Position numbers and translations under genes: made by a program
In this document: positions 25,808 to 34,637 of the stretch, piece by piece
Layout: each line of letters opens with the position of its first letter
How positions within the stretch are numbered: the first letter of the stretch is position 1
The notes under the pieces: generated by a model
Seen by the model: only the letters and a program-made list of their open reading frames with translations
What the model was told of the DNA's origin: nothing
Databases searched by the model: none
Source: Pseudoalteromonas shioyasakiensis
GTDB lineage: Bacteria; Pseudomonadota; Gammaproteobacteria; Enterobacterales; Alteromonadaceae
Length of the DNA stretch: 64,000 bases
Assembly (NCBI RefSeq): GCF_001550135.1
Contig: NZ_LRUE01000015.1
Location: 682,001-746,000 of the forward strand
Direction of reading: 5' to 3'

Positions 25808-26865
25808 AGACAACAAAAACAGTCAATTTTGAAAAATTAGCAGCTCAACTCGATAGCGTTAAAACAGATGTAAAATCAAAACTCGGTGAGCAAGATGCAA
25901 AATACATTCGCCGCGTTATTGTTTGCCAGCGAGTGTTTGAATGGAGTGGCCGAATTTTATTAATGCTAGGCTTTATTCAGCCTGTTTTATGGCTCGTGGG
26001 TGTGCTTAGTTTAGCCACAGCAAAAATCCTCGATAACATGGAAATTGGCCACAATGTGATGCATGGCCAATACGACTGGATGAATGATAAATACATAAAT
26101 TCAAAGTCTTACGAGTGGGATATAGCGTGCGATGGGGCTAGTTGGAACCGCGTTCATAACTACGAACACCACACCTATACCAATATTATTGGTAAAGATC
26201 GCGACTTCGGTTATGGATTACTGCGCTTATCGAATGACTTTCGTTGGCGAGTAAAAAACCTATGGCAATTTGTCACTTACTTATTGCTCAGTGTGCTGTT
26301 CCAATGGGGTGTGTCGTACCATGAAATGGCAGCCGAGCGAGTATTTTTTGGCAAGAAAAAAGATGACCGCGATTACAAAGTACCGCATAGCGAACTGAAA
26401 AAGCGCTTTTTTAGTAAAGGGGCACGCCAGCTAGTGAAAGACTACCTGCTCTTTCCGTTGATTGCTGGGCCTTTATTTTTGTGGGTTTTGGCGGGCAACT
26501 TAGCGGCTAATTTATTACGTAACCTGTGGACCTCAACCATTATCTTTTGCGGGCATTTTACCGGTGAAGTTGAAACATTTAACCAGCAAGACTGCGAAAA
26601 TGAATCACAAGGTCAGTGGTATTACCGCCAAGCGTTGGGGTCATCAAATATCAAAGGGGGTAACCTGTTTCATGTAATGACTGGGCACTTGAGCTATCAA
26701 ATAGAGCATCACTTATTCCCAGATTTACCTGCAAAACGCTACCGCGAAATTGCCCCTAAGGTGCAAGCTATCTTTAAAGAGCACGGTGTTCACTACAATA
26801 CCGGCGGCTTCTTTCGCCAGTACTTTTCTGTTGTAAAACGGATTGTGCGCTATTCTTTTCCATAA
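25804..26865 (+). CDS. Membrane fatty acid desaturase (acyl-CoA or acyl-lipid delta-9 type)
   Basis: A 353-residue integral membrane di-iron desaturase. All three histidine boxes are visible: GHNVMH (about residue 80), HNYEHH (about 118) and HLSYQIEHHLFPDLP (about 299). Hydrophobic segments at about 45-80 and 155-180, 215-240 fit the family. It introduces a double bond into saturated acyl chains to keep membranes fluid in the cold. It overlaps the reductase gene by 4 bp and shares its FabR-like operator; a terminator follows. Confidence 0.92.
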   Translation: MKTTKTVNFEKLAAQLDSVKTDVKSKLGEQDAKYIRRVIVCQRVFEWSGRILLMLGFIQPVLWLVGVLSLATAKILDNMEIGHNVMHGQYDWMNDKYINSKSYEWDIACDGASWNRVHNYEHHTYTNIIGKDRDFGYGLLRLSNDFRWRVKNLWQFVTYLLLSVLFQWGVSYHEMAAERVFFGKKKDDRDYKVPHSELKKRFFSKGARQLVKDYLLFPLIAGPLFLWVLAGNLAANLLRNLWTSTIIFCGHFTGEVETFNQQDCENESQGQWYYRQALGSSNIKGGNLFHVMTGHLSYQIEHHLFPDLPAKRYREIAPKVQAIFKEHGVHYNTGGFFRQYFSVVKRIVRYSFP

Positions 26866-26874
26866 TTGATAAAC

Positions 26875-26900
26875 GCCAGTGCATAGCGCTGGCTTTTTTA
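26875..26900 (+). terminator. Rho-independent terminator of the desaturase operon
   Basis: 8-bp stem GCCAGTGC/GCGCTGGC (one G-T pair), loop ATA, then TTTTTTA. Confidence 0.85.
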
Positions 26901-26909
26901 TAAATAATT

Positions 26910-27362
26910 TTAAGGCAAGGAATTAGCTTCGAGGATCAGTTCGTTAATTTCTAACTGTAATTCATCATCTGCTGCTTGTTCCGCGAAAGTTAAAGCTGTA
27001 TTAGCAAAATTTAGCGCTTGGGCCTTATCGGCTTTCTCTAGGTAATTCTCTGCAATCGCAAAATTAATCGACGCTAAATAATCCTCTAGTTTGAATAGCA
27101 TTGCTAACTCTAGCGCCTTGAAATAATAGCTAAGTGCAACTTCTGGCTTTTGATAGGTAAAGTCAGCGAGCGTTTCCCATTGAAACGGATGATCAAGCGG
27201 TGTGCCTGCAAACTTGTCGCATATTTCTTTTATTTTATTGTACGCCGCCCACTCTTGTTGTTTATTTGGAGCATTAACAATATCAAGCGCAAGTTGATGA
27301 ATCGCCTCATAATGAGGTGGCTTTTTAATTGATTCAACCTCTCCAAATTGTGCCTTATGCAT
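26910..27362 (-). CDS. TPR-like hypothetical cytoplasmic protein
   Basis: A 150-residue all-helical protein without signal or membrane segment. The helices ALSYYFKALELAMLFKLEDYLA and AENYLEKADKAQALNFANTALTFA (read as pairs) have the alternating small/large pattern of tetratricopeptide repeats, about two to three repeats from residue 60 on. No specific family recognised. It lies 21 bp downstream of the HxlR gene on the same strand and may be co-transcribed with it. Confidence 0.65.
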   Translation of the reverse strand: MHKAQFGEVESIKKPPHYEAIHQLALDIVNAPNKQQEWAAYNKIKEICDKFAGTPLDHPFQWETLADFTYQKPEVALSYYFKALELAMLFKLEDYLASINFAIAENYLEKADKAQALNFANTALTFAEQAADDELQLEINELILEANSLP

Positions 27363-27383
27363 TCCCTGCCCTCTCTAAGCTAA

Positions 27384-27740
27384 TTAAATCTCATTCGATT
27401 CAGACCAAACCCGTAACTCATCGAGAATATGCAGTGCTGAGCGGCCAAAGTCAGTAAGCTCATAGGTCACCGCTATCGGGCGGGTGCTAATAACATGACG
27501 GGTGATCATCGCTCTACTTTCAAGCTCTTTTAGACGTTGGTCGATCATCTTTTTGCTTGCACCACCCAGCATACGCGTTAAATCATTAAAACGCACAGGG
27601 CCATCTTTTAAATGATAGATAATAGATCCCGTCCATTTACCGCCAATCAAACGCATGCCTTTTTCAATTGCACACGGCTCCATGCAAGCATTTAAAACTT
27701 TTTTTCTACCCTTACTATCTGTTTCTACTGAACTTTCCAA
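27384..27740 (-). CDS. HxlR-family transcriptional regulator
   Basis: A 118-residue winged-helix protein. The family core is clear: CAIEKGMRLIGGKWTGSIIYHL, then GPVRFNDLTRMLGGASKKM, and LTDFGRSALHILDELRVW (each segment shown separately). Two cysteines precede the core (NACMEPC). In YodB/HypR relatives an N-terminal Cys senses quinones or disulfide stress, so a redox role fits. It is divergent from mdaB and its operon, the expected target of such a regulator. Confidence 0.9.
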   Translation of the reverse strand: MESSVETDSKGRKKVLNACMEPCAIEKGMRLIGGKWTGSIIYHLKDGPVRFNDLTRMLGGASKKMIDQRLKELESRAMITRHVISTRPIAVTYELTDFGRSALHILDELRVWSESNEI

Positions 27741-27783
27741 AACATCCTCGCATTTTTCAGACTAGTTACAAAAAGGTGACTGG

Positions 27784-27811
27784 TTGATTAAATAATCTAG
27801 GTTACTATTAT
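27784..27811 (+). promoter_or_regulatory. Candidate mdaB promoter
   Basis: TTGATT (27784-27789) and TATTAT (27806-27811) with a 16-bp spacer. The interval overlaps an imperfect inverted stretch (GGTTACTATTATATACC) that could be where the divergent HxlR protein binds. Confidence 0.4.
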
Positions 27812-27867
27812 ATACCACAGAATACATTTTGAACACGATAAAGTAATTAGCAAACGGATACTCAACT

Positions 27868-28449
27868 ATGAAAAACGTATTAATTCTTAACGCACATCAC
27901 TATTACCCTTTTTCTGAAGGTAAGTTAAATGCTGCTTTAATCGAAAAAGCCGACGCTTTTTTTAAAGCAAAAGGCTATCAAACTCGTGTGGTTAATACAC
28001 AAGACGAATTTGATGTAGAAACTGAACTTGAGAACCATCAATGGGCAGATATCGTCTTTTTGCAATCACCTATTAATTGGATGGGCATGACTTGGTCATT
28101 CAAAAAATACATGGATGAAGTGTACACCGCGGGCATGGGTGGAGCGCTTTGCCATGGTGATGGTCGCCATCAAGACAATCCAAAAGCCAATTACGGTAAA
28201 GGCGGAACCTTAAATAACACTCAATATATGATGTCGCTGACTTTAAATGCACCTGCAGAATCATTTGCAGATGCCACTGACTTTTTTGAAGGTAAAAGTG
28301 TTGATGACCTTGTTTTCCCAATGCATATGAACTTTAAGTTTTTCGGTATGCAAGCGTTACCTACTTTCGCCTGTTATGACGTGATGAAAAATGCAGACAT
28401 CGAGAGCGACTTTGCGCGCTTTGAAAAACACTTAAACGAGAACTTTTAA
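27868..28449 (+). CDS. mdaB: NADPH:quinone reductase MdaB (flavodoxin-like fold)
   Basis: A 193-residue cytoplasmic flavoprotein of the MdaB/YhdA-like Flavodoxin_2 family. It begins [18 protein letters not shown], has [21 protein letters not shown] and the FAD/quinone-pocket segment [15 protein letters not shown] followed by YGKGGTL. It reduces quinones by two electrons and so avoids semiquinone radicals. First gene of a four-gene operon (peroxiredoxin, cupin, LtrA; gaps of 9-12 bp). Its divergent neighbour is a probable redox-sensing HxlR regulator. Confidence 0.93.
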   Translation: MKNVLILNAHHYYPFSEGKLNAALIEKADAFFKAKGYQTRVVNTQDEFDVETELENHQWADIVFLQSPINWMGMTWSFKKYMDEVYTAGMGGALCHGDGRHQDNPKANYGKGGTLNNTQYMMSLTLNAPAESFADATDFFEGKSVDDLVFPMHMNFKFFGMQALPTFACYDVMKNADIESDFARFEKHLNENF

Positions 28450-28458
28450 GGAGCACTC

Positions 28459-29007
28459 ATGAGTAACGAATCTATTTATAGCAATAAACTTCATCCGGGC
28501 AGTGCTTTTCCTAGTATTAGTGCTGCACTATTGAATGGTGAAGAGGCTGTTCTTGGTCAACCTCAACACGGTGCAAGCTGGCAGCTTGTTGTTGTTTATC
28601 GTGGTAAGCATTGCCCTTTATGTACTCGCTATTTAAATAGCCTCGAGCAGTACAAAGCTGCGCTATTAGAAACGGGAGTTGATGTAATTGCTGTTTCAGG
28701 TGATAGCAAAGAGCAGTTAGAAGCGCATTTAGAACAGTTATCTGTGTCATTTCCACTTGCTTACGGTTTGACTACAGAGCAAATGCAAGCATTAGGTACT
28801 TACATATCTGATCCCCGTTCACCGCAAGAAACAGATCACCCTTTCGCAGAGCCTGCACTGTTTGTGGTTAACGAGCAAGGTAATGTACATGTGGTTGATT
28901 ATTCTAATAACCCATTTGTAAGACCTGATTTAGCAACCTTGGTAAGTGGACTTAACTGGATACGCGATCCAAAAAATAACTACCCAATTCGCGGTATGCA
29001 TAAATAG
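28459..29007 (+). CDS. Peroxiredoxin-like AhpC/TSA-family protein
   Basis: A 182-residue thioredoxin-fold protein. The motif VVVYRGKHCPLCTRYL around residue 45-60 places a C-x-x-C pair where peroxiredoxins have their peroxidatic Cys, a form seen in the peroxiredoxin-like branch rather than in typical 2-Cys enzymes. LFVVNEQGNVHVVDY follows. It probably reduces peroxides or disulfides in the cytoplasm. AAGGAG upstream, 9 bp after mdaB. Confidence 0.85.
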   Translation: MSNESIYSNKLHPGSAFPSISAALLNGEEAVLGQPQHGASWQLVVVYRGKHCPLCTRYLNSLEQYKAALLETGVDVIAVSGDSKEQLEAHLEQLSVSFPLAYGLTTEQMQALGTYISDPRSPQETDHPFAEPALFVVNEQGNVHVVDYSNNPFVRPDLATLVSGLNWIRDPKNNYPIRGMHK

Positions 29008-29016
29008 AGAGTAGCC

Positions 29017-29382
29017 ATGAGCAAATTTACAACTTTGCTGATTGGCTTGGTGAGCATAATGATGTGCTCACCACATGCCTTTTCAGCACAACTCCCCCAT
29101 GCACATATTGCTTCACCTAATCACTATGAAGTATTGCTAGATAACAGTGAAGTACTTGTTTTGCGTATGACTTTAGCACCTGGTGAGCAAGATAATTGGC
29201 ATAAGCATAATGCTGAAACTGTCTACTTTGAGACAGGTGGAAAGGCAACCATCAGTACAAAAGAGTCACAAACAACACTCGAGATCCCCAATGGCTATGT
29301 GATGTGGCATGACGCATGGACTCATCAAGTCAAAAATGAGGGTGAAACCACCATCACTGCAATTATTGTTGAGAGCAAATAG
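29017..29382 (+). CDS. Secreted cupin-domain protein
   Basis: A 121-residue protein with a signal peptide (MSKFTTLLIGLVSIMMCS, cleaved after HAFSA). One small cupin barrel: APGEQDNWHKHNAETVYF gives the His-x-His/Glu metal-ligand motif and WTHQV the second His. A metal ion is expected; the substrate is unknown. Third gene of the mdaB operon, 9 bp after the peroxiredoxin gene. Confidence 0.85.
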   Translation: MSKFTTLLIGLVSIMMCSPHAFSAQLPHAHIASPNHYEVLLDNSEVLVLRMTLAPGEQDNWHKHNAETVYFETGGKATISTKESQTTLEIPNGYVMWHDAWTHQVKNEGETTITAIIVESK

Positions 29383-29394
29383 GTAGGATCAATT

Positions 29395-30597
29395 ATGGCA
29401 TTAGAAAACCACCCAATGTGGCGCTTACCTAAGCATCACCTAGATTTAAAAAGTTCACATGACCATGTTCATTGGGTTGAATTATTTTATGACCTTATCC
29501 ATGTGGTAATCATTTTTCTGCTAGGTAATTTTTTAAGCGACCACTTACATTTAAGTGGTTTTCTTACTTTTGCAGGTTTATTCATCACCGTATGGTTCGC
29601 GTGGGCTGACTCCAGCGTTTTTAACTCACTCTATGTCAGTACCGATGTAAAACATCGGCTGATCATGGCCTGCCAAATTGTCACCGCCATGGTTATGGCA
29701 GCCTCTATTCCCCATGTACTTGACAAAGGCTGGACATATTTTGCATTGGCCTATGCCGCAAACCGACTTATTACAGCGTATTTATTTCATCGCACCAATC
29801 AATTGGGGATCGAATCAACAAAATTAGCACGCACTGTGAGCCGTAACTACTTTGCTCTTGCCATTATCTTTGCGACCACAGCTTTTATGCCTGCACCCTA
29901 TCGTTATTGGGTATTTGGCACTGCGATTGCCGCTATCCAAGTTTTATATATGGCTCCAAAAATTGGTGTACTTGAAAATAAACGTTTTTTACCACGCCTT
30001 GGGCATATGTCTGAGCGCTTTGCCCTTTTACTGCTCATTGTCGTAGGCGAAGGTTTCTTTAAATTGGTGATTACTTTATCAGAAAAAGGAATTTATAAAG
30101 TCGACCCCTCTGTACTAGCTAACTTTATGTTTGGCGGTATTGCAGTATTTGTGCAATGCTGGATTTACTTTGACTTTGTTGGCAATGGTAAACCTAAAAA
30201 TCAGCATAAATGGACACTCGTAAGTTGGTGGTTAGCACACCTATTTTTAATGTTATGTGCAGTTATGGTTGGCGTTGCACTCGCCGGCGAAGTGAAAGCT
30301 GGGTTTTGGCAACCTTACCCACTTAAATATGGTGTCATTGGCTGTGTAGGGTTAGCAGGCTACTTATTGAGTTTATTGTGGATCCAGTTAATGATCGAAC
30401 ACCGCGTAGCCCATCGTTTTGCAACAGCTAAAGTAAGAATGTTTGGCGTTATACTCGCTTTAGTTACCATTCTCATTTTACCCCATGTACCTTCGCTCAT
30501 TGGCAACTTACTTTGGGGCACAGCACTGATTTCACAAATTGCCTACCCAGTCACTCGCGCATACTTTACCCTTTCAAAAGAAGAAGCTAATTCATAA
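29395..30597 (+). CDS. ltrA: LtrA-like low-temperature-requirement membrane protein
   Basis: A 400-residue protein with about eleven transmembrane helices. The N-terminal signature VHWVELFYDLIHVVIIFLLG (E-L-F-x-D-L) and the central RFALLLLIVVGEGFFKL (GE motif in a helix) are diagnostic of LtrA. The family was named from a Listeria mutant that cannot grow in the cold; its biochemical role is unknown. Last gene of the mdaB operon, followed by a 12-bp terminator hairpin. Confidence 0.88.
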   Translation: MALENHPMWRLPKHHLDLKSSHDHVHWVELFYDLIHVVIIFLLGNFLSDHLHLSGFLTFAGLFITVWFAWADSSVFNSLYVSTDVKHRLIMACQIVTAMVMAASIPHVLDKGWTYFALAYAANRLITAYLFHRTNQLGIESTKLARTVSRNYFALAIIFATTAFMPAPYRYWVFGTAIAAIQVLYMAPKIGVLENKRFLPRLGHMSERFALLLLIVVGEGFFKLVITLSEKGIYKVDPSVLANFMFGGIAVFVQCWIYFDFVGNGKPKNQHKWTLVSWWLAHLFLMLCAVMVGVALAGEVKAGFWQPYPLKYGVIGCVGLAGYLLSLLWIQLMIEHRVAHRFATAKVRMFGVILALVTILILPHVPSLIGNLLWGTALISQIAYPVTRAYFTLSKEEANS

Positions 30598-30602
30598 CGA
30601 TT

Positions 30603-30640
30603 AAAACACCTTTGCAAAAATGACAAAGGTGTTTTGTTAT
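30603..30640 (+). terminator. Rho-independent terminator of the mdaB operon
   Basis: Perfect 12-bp stem AAAACACCTTTG/CAAAGGTGTTTT with a 9-nt loop and T-rich tail. Confidence 0.88.
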
Positions 30641-30738
30641 CCCTGCTGTTTTTCGCAAAGACTTTCCTAGCAATAATATCGCTATTCAATCATCCCTTCT
30701 TAGGGGTTGAAACAAGCATTAACGGACTCATGTCATAA

Positions 30739-30861
30739 CTAAAGGCAATGAAAAATGCCGGTGTGAATCACATTGGCCTGCACTTTAGACGTAACGAATT
30801 ACCCATCGAATGGGCATTAAAGCACATCGGCGAACATGTTTTGCCCAAGTTCCATAATTAA
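30739..30861 (+). pseudogene. C-terminal remnant of a luciferase-like (LLM) flavin monooxygenase
   Basis: A 40-codon frame encoding MKNAGVNHIGLHFRRNELPI and then EWALKHIGEHVLPKFHN before the stop. This is the typical end of LLM-class oxidoreductases (GVNHV...N..P...L..L...VLP.FH). An in-frame stop at 30736-30738 lies just upstream and the rest of the gene is missing. The remnant ends 6 bp before the AKR-MDR gene. Confidence 0.7.
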
Positions 30862-30867
30862 GGAGTT

Positions 30868-32622
30868 ATGATGTCACAATCAATTATGCCAAAACTGGGT
30901 TTTGGTACATTTAGATTACAAGACGAAGTTGCATATCAAAGTGTGCTAACAGCTATTGAAGAGGGCTTTAGACACATCGACACCGCGCAAATATACGGTA
31001 ATGAAGAAGCTGTTGGCCGAGCGATTAAAGACAGTGGTGTTGCACGTGGTGAGTTATTTATTACCACCAAAGTATGGAATGATAAGTTAAATAAAACGGA
31101 CTTTATTAACAGCGTAAAAGAGAGCCTGACTAAACTACAACTAGATTACGTCGATTTACTGCTTATTCATTGGCCAAGCCCTGCCAATGGCGAAAGCATG
31201 GATGAGTATTTAACCGAGTTACAATCAGCAAAAGAGCTTGGTTTGACTAAAGAAATTGGTGTTTCAAACTTTACCATTGCACAAATGGAAGAAGCCTTAA
31301 GTATTTTGCCAAAAGGCGCGTTATTTACCAATCAAGTAGAAGTACACCCCTACCTAACCAACCAAAAGGTACGTGATTTTTGTACGCAAAACGACATTCT
31401 CGTTACCGGCTATATGCCATTTGCGGTAGGTAAAGTACTTAAAGATCCAACCATTAAAGCGATTGCAAACAAACACCAAGTAAGCACTGCTGAAGTGGTC
31501 ATTGCTTGGGAATTAGCGCATGACATGGTGACGATACCGTCATCGACCAAACGCGAAAATATGGCTACCAACTTAAAAGCCCTTTCGCTTAGCTTAAGCC
31601 AAGACGAGATTAATCAAATTGATGCCCTTAGCTGCGGCGACAGGCAAGCAAACCCGGACTTTGCTCCTGACTGGGATCATGATGAAGTAAAAACAACTCA
31701 TGCTTGGCAATTTCAAGGTGCTGATAAAGCGCTCACTTTGGGATTAAAAGCTGTACCAGCACTTAAAGCAGGGCAAATTTTAGTTCGTAACCTTGCGATT
31801 GGTATCAATCCAGTTGATTGGAAGTTTATTCAAGCTGATCCTATTAATTGGCCAGATACACACACACCTGGCGTAGACGGTGCTGGGGTTGTTGAGCAGG
31901 TAGGCGATGGCGTAGATACCAAACTAATTGGTAAAACAGTCGCTTATCATCATAGCTTAAGTGAAAACGGCAGCTTTGCTAAGCACTCGGTTCTTTATGC
32001 TGAACGTGTTATGCAATTACCAAAAGAGTTAGCTGCTAATGTTGCTGCTGCATTGCCTTGCCCACTGCTTACTGCGTGGCAAGCCTTTAGCAAAATACCA
32101 CTACGCAAAGGCGAAAAAGTATTAGTTACCGGCATGGGAGCTGTTAATAAACTGCTGACGCAAATGCTGAACCACAGTGGCTTTGAAGTTCATGCATTAT
32201 CAAAAAGCTTAACTTCAGAGCAAGCAGAAAAGCTTGGCGTTAAGTTAGTATTACGCGACGCGCCTTCTGAGGGTGGCTACTTTGCACTCTTTGATGCTAA
32301 TGGCCCTGAAGAAGCTAAAAAGTTAGTGCCACTCCTACAAGCAAATGGTCATGTGATCAGTATTTTAGGGCGTATTGAAACCCCAGTCGATGAGCCATTC
32401 ACACGCACTATTTCTTATCATGAAATTGCCCTTGGCGCATTACACGATTATGGTGATACACAGCAATGGCAACGTCTTGTAAGTGATGGCGAAAAGCTCC
32501 TTAATGACATTGCGTCGGGTACTTTAAATGTTGAAGAACCTACAGACTTTGAATTTAACAATCTCAACGATGCGCTTGAGTTTTCTAAAGTTCAAAAGCA
32601 AAAAGCCGTTGTAGTTGTTTAG
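30868..32622 (+). CDS. Fused aldo-keto reductase / MDR alcohol dehydrogenase
   Basis: A 584-residue two-domain enzyme. Residues 1-270 are a DkgB-like aldo-keto reductase: LGFGTFRL, FRHIDTAQIYGNEEAVGRA (catalytic Asp and Tyr), TTKVWND (Lys), LLIHWPSP (His), GVSNFT, and IPSSTKRENM for NADPH. From about 275 an MDR domain follows: AIGINPVDWKFIQ, TPGVDGAGVVEQVG, PCPLLTAWQAF. Its dinucleotide loop reads VLVTGMGAVNKLL, lacking the last glycine of the usual G-x-G-x-x-G, so NADPH binding there may be weak. Together the parts would handle reactive aldehydes and enones. No stop or start separates them. Confidence 0.9.
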   Translation: MMSQSIMPKLGFGTFRLQDEVAYQSVLTAIEEGFRHIDTAQIYGNEEAVGRAIKDSGVARGELFITTKVWNDKLNKTDFINSVKESLTKLQLDYVDLLLIHWPSPANGESMDEYLTELQSAKELGLTKEIGVSNFTIAQMEEALSILPKGALFTNQVEVHPYLTNQKVRDFCTQNDILVTGYMPFAVGKVLKDPTIKAIANKHQVSTAEVVIAWELAHDMVTIPSSTKRENMATNLKALSLSLSQDEINQIDALSCGDRQANPDFAPDWDHDEVKTTHAWQFQGADKALTLGLKAVPALKAGQILVRNLAIGINPVDWKFIQADPINWPDTHTPGVDGAGVVEQVGDGVDTKLIGKTVAYHHSLSENGSFAKHSVLYAERVMQLPKELAANVAAALPCPLLTAWQAFSKIPLRKGEKVLVTGMGAVNKLLTQMLNHSGFEVHALSKSLTSEQAEKLGVKLVLRDAPSEGGYFALFDANGPEEAKKLVPLLQANGHVISILGRIETPVDEPFTRTISYHEIALGALHDYGDTQQWQRLVSDGEKLLNDIASGTLNVEEPTDFEFNNLNDALEFSKVQKQKAVVVV

Positions 32623-32631
32623 TGATCATTT

Positions 32632-32660
32632 AAAAGGCCTCTTTTGAGGCCTTTTTTATT
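32632..32660. terminator. Bidirectional terminator between AKR-MDR and DUF417 genes
   Basis: Perfect 10-bp stem AAAAGGCCTC/GAGGCCTTTT with TTTT loop and T-tracts on both strands. Confidence 0.9.
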
Positions 32661-33515
32661 TTATGCGACTGTTTCGTTGGCTGTATTATTGATTACAGCT
32701 AGGTGATAAATAATCACTAAGTTTGCAATAAACCACAGATCTTTAATCACAAATTGACCAAGTCCTGCTAAAACCGTCGAACTGCTAAGCGCATTCGGTG
32801 CGGTAATTAAAAATGTTTGTGTCATGATAAAAACAACGCAACAGGCAAGCCCTGCCAATACTATTAATTTGTTGTTTTTAATCAACAAGCCAACACAAAG
32901 CAACAGCACACTGACAATGTCAAACACACCAATTACATTCGATGCACCCTGCACACTAAAAACCTGATATAACCACGACATAAACGGCGATGTTTCGACA
33001 AGTGTTACAATCCCCTTCGCTTCAAAAGCAAAAAACTTCATGGCGCCAATCCAAACCAACACTAATGCCACCGATGCATAATTTAAAGCAATATGCGCTT
33101 TATCACTTAAAGCCTCTTTGTAAAACACAAATAAAAACAGTGGAATAACAGCAAAATACTTAATGATCCCCTGCCCTGAACCAATCACAGGAAAGCCTCC
33201 TTCACTTGCAAGCCAACGATTAGCGCCAAACAGCGTAATCAAACAGAGCATTGATATAGAAAATGCAGTGATGGTCGGAAGCGCTCTATTGATAAACCCC
33301 AAATGTGAATGAAGGCTGGTAATGCCAACAAAGCAAAAAGCAAAGCCTGCGATCATACTCATGATGTGAGCTGGCACCTGAGCGTCTAATTTATAGAACG
33401 AAAAAATACTGCCAATGGCATTGGGGTTTGCTCCCAAGATAAAAGACAAACCCAATAACGAAAAACTGATGGTGATAAGTGCAATCACTAAATTATTTGA
33501 TGTACGTAAATTCAT
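32661..33515 (-). CDS. DUF417 (RclC/YkgB-like) membrane protein
   Basis: A 284-residue membrane protein with about eight hydrophobic helices. The part after residue 100 fits DUF417: WIGAMKFFAFEAKGIVTLVE, SPFMSWLYQVFSVQGASNVIG, MTQTFLITAP and GQFVIKDLWF are close to RclC, an inner-membrane protein of the reactive-chlorine response. The N-terminal 100 residues add extra helices, so the protein is longer than E. coli RclC. It is divergent from an AraC regulator, as rclC lies by rclR in E. coli, though that AraC is not clearly RclR. Confidence 0.82.
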   Translation of the reverse strand: MNLRTSNNLVIALITISFSLLGLSFILGANPNAIGSIFSFYKLDAQVPAHIMSMIAGFAFCFVGITSLHSHLGFINRALPTITAFSISMLCLITLFGANRWLASEGGFPVIGSGQGIIKYFAVIPLFLFVFYKEALSDKAHIALNYASVALVLVWIGAMKFFAFEAKGIVTLVETSPFMSWLYQVFSVQGASNVIGVFDIVSVLLLCVGLLIKNNKLIVLAGLACCVVFIMTQTFLITAPNALSSSTVLAGLGQFVIKDLWFIANLVIIYHLAVINNTANETVA

Positions 33516-33780
33516 TTAAACCCCTCTCTACTGCTTGTTTAAAAGACCTCAGTTAGGGATAAAAACATTCACACTGAATTAAAATATAAGAAAATTCTGA
33601 TAGTCATTTTTTATAAACCATTGAAAAATTATGAAAAGAATCGACACTGCTTGATTTTATTTAGGCAAAAAATAAACCTCTTTTTTTCAATATCAGCAAT
33701 TTTGTTCAAGTTTTTAGGTTGCCTGCTTCGCTATATTGGCGTAGGAATAATAACGAAGCGCACAACCTTCAGGAGCATCT

Positions 33781-34611
33781 GTGAGCAAAGACAATCACTT
33801 TAAGTACATCAACAACGAACAGCATCAGAGCATCTCGATGTTGACTGCGACTATGAGTGATTTTACCTATGCAAAGCATGCTCACGAAGAGTATTCAATT
33901 GGCATTACTCTACAGGGGCGGCAAGATTTCTTTTGTCGTAATGCGTTTTATAAAAGCGTACCTGGCAATGTTATTTTGTTTAACCCTGAAGATATTCACG
34001 ATGGTCACTCTGGCACTGAGCAAAACCTAGAGTATCTAATGCTGTATATTCATCCCGATGAATTTCAGCCTTTGTTCAAAGCGCTAGGATATCAGCAAGA
34101 TTGTACATTACGTATGGCAAACACCTTGTATGCTGATCCATTACTGCGTAATCAAGTGATTCACTTATCAAGGCTTTTACAAACCAATAGCACCAGCAAA
34201 ATAGAGCGAGAAGCTGCAGTATTGCAAATGGCGCAATCTTTAGTAAGGCTCAACGGCAGCCTTGATTTACCGACTTTAAGCACCCGAGTTGATAGCTTAC
34301 TTCTGCGCGCAAAAGACTATATTTTGGCAAATATCGACAATGACATTGCTATTGATGACATTGCCCATGCTGCCACTATGTCGAAGTTTCATTTTATCCG
34401 CCGCTTTCGCGAGCACTTCGGTATTACTCCACATCAATATGTTTTGAACTGTCGTATTAATTATGCCCGTAGAGCGTTACAAGTTGGCCGCGATGCCACC
34501 AGCGTGGCGGTTGAATCTGGCTTTGCAGATGCCAGTCACCTCAATCGTAACTTCAAACGAGTATTCGGTATGACACCAAAACAATTTCAACTGCAATGGG
34601 CTCGTAGATAG
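33781..34611 (+). CDS. AraC-family regulator with N-terminal cupin sensor
   Basis: A 276-residue regulator from a GTG start with AGGAG at good distance. The N-terminal cupin (HAHEEYSIGITLQGRQDFFC, VPGNVILFNPEDIHDG) senses a small ligand; the C-terminal AraC domain (about 175-276) has both helix-turn-helix units (AIDDIAHAATMSKFHFIRRF; VAVESGFADASHLNRNFKRV). This cupin-AraC-LysE layout is common for regulators of amino acid exporters. The LysE-type gene follows after 26 bp, so it is the likely target; divergent DUF417 may be another. Confidence 0.9.
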   Translation: MSKDNHFKYINNEQHQSISMLTATMSDFTYAKHAHEEYSIGITLQGRQDFFCRNAFYKSVPGNVILFNPEDIHDGHSGTEQNLEYLMLYIHPDEFQPLFKALGYQQDCTLRMANTLYADPLLRNQVIHLSRLLQTNSTSKIEREAAVLQMAQSLVRLNGSLDLPTLSTRVDSLLLRAKDYILANIDNDIAIDDIAHAATMSKFHFIRRFREHFGITPHQYVLNCRINYARRALQVGRDATSVAVESGFADASHLNRNFKRVFGMTPKQFQLQWARR

Positions 34612-34637
34612 AGCTAAATTACTGATTTGGAGCTGTT

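Noticed and set aside
33621..33803. 60-residue frame before the AraC gene
   Set aside because: No ribosome site, overlaps the GTG start of the regulator, Phe/Ile/Lys-rich wording of AT-rich spacer.
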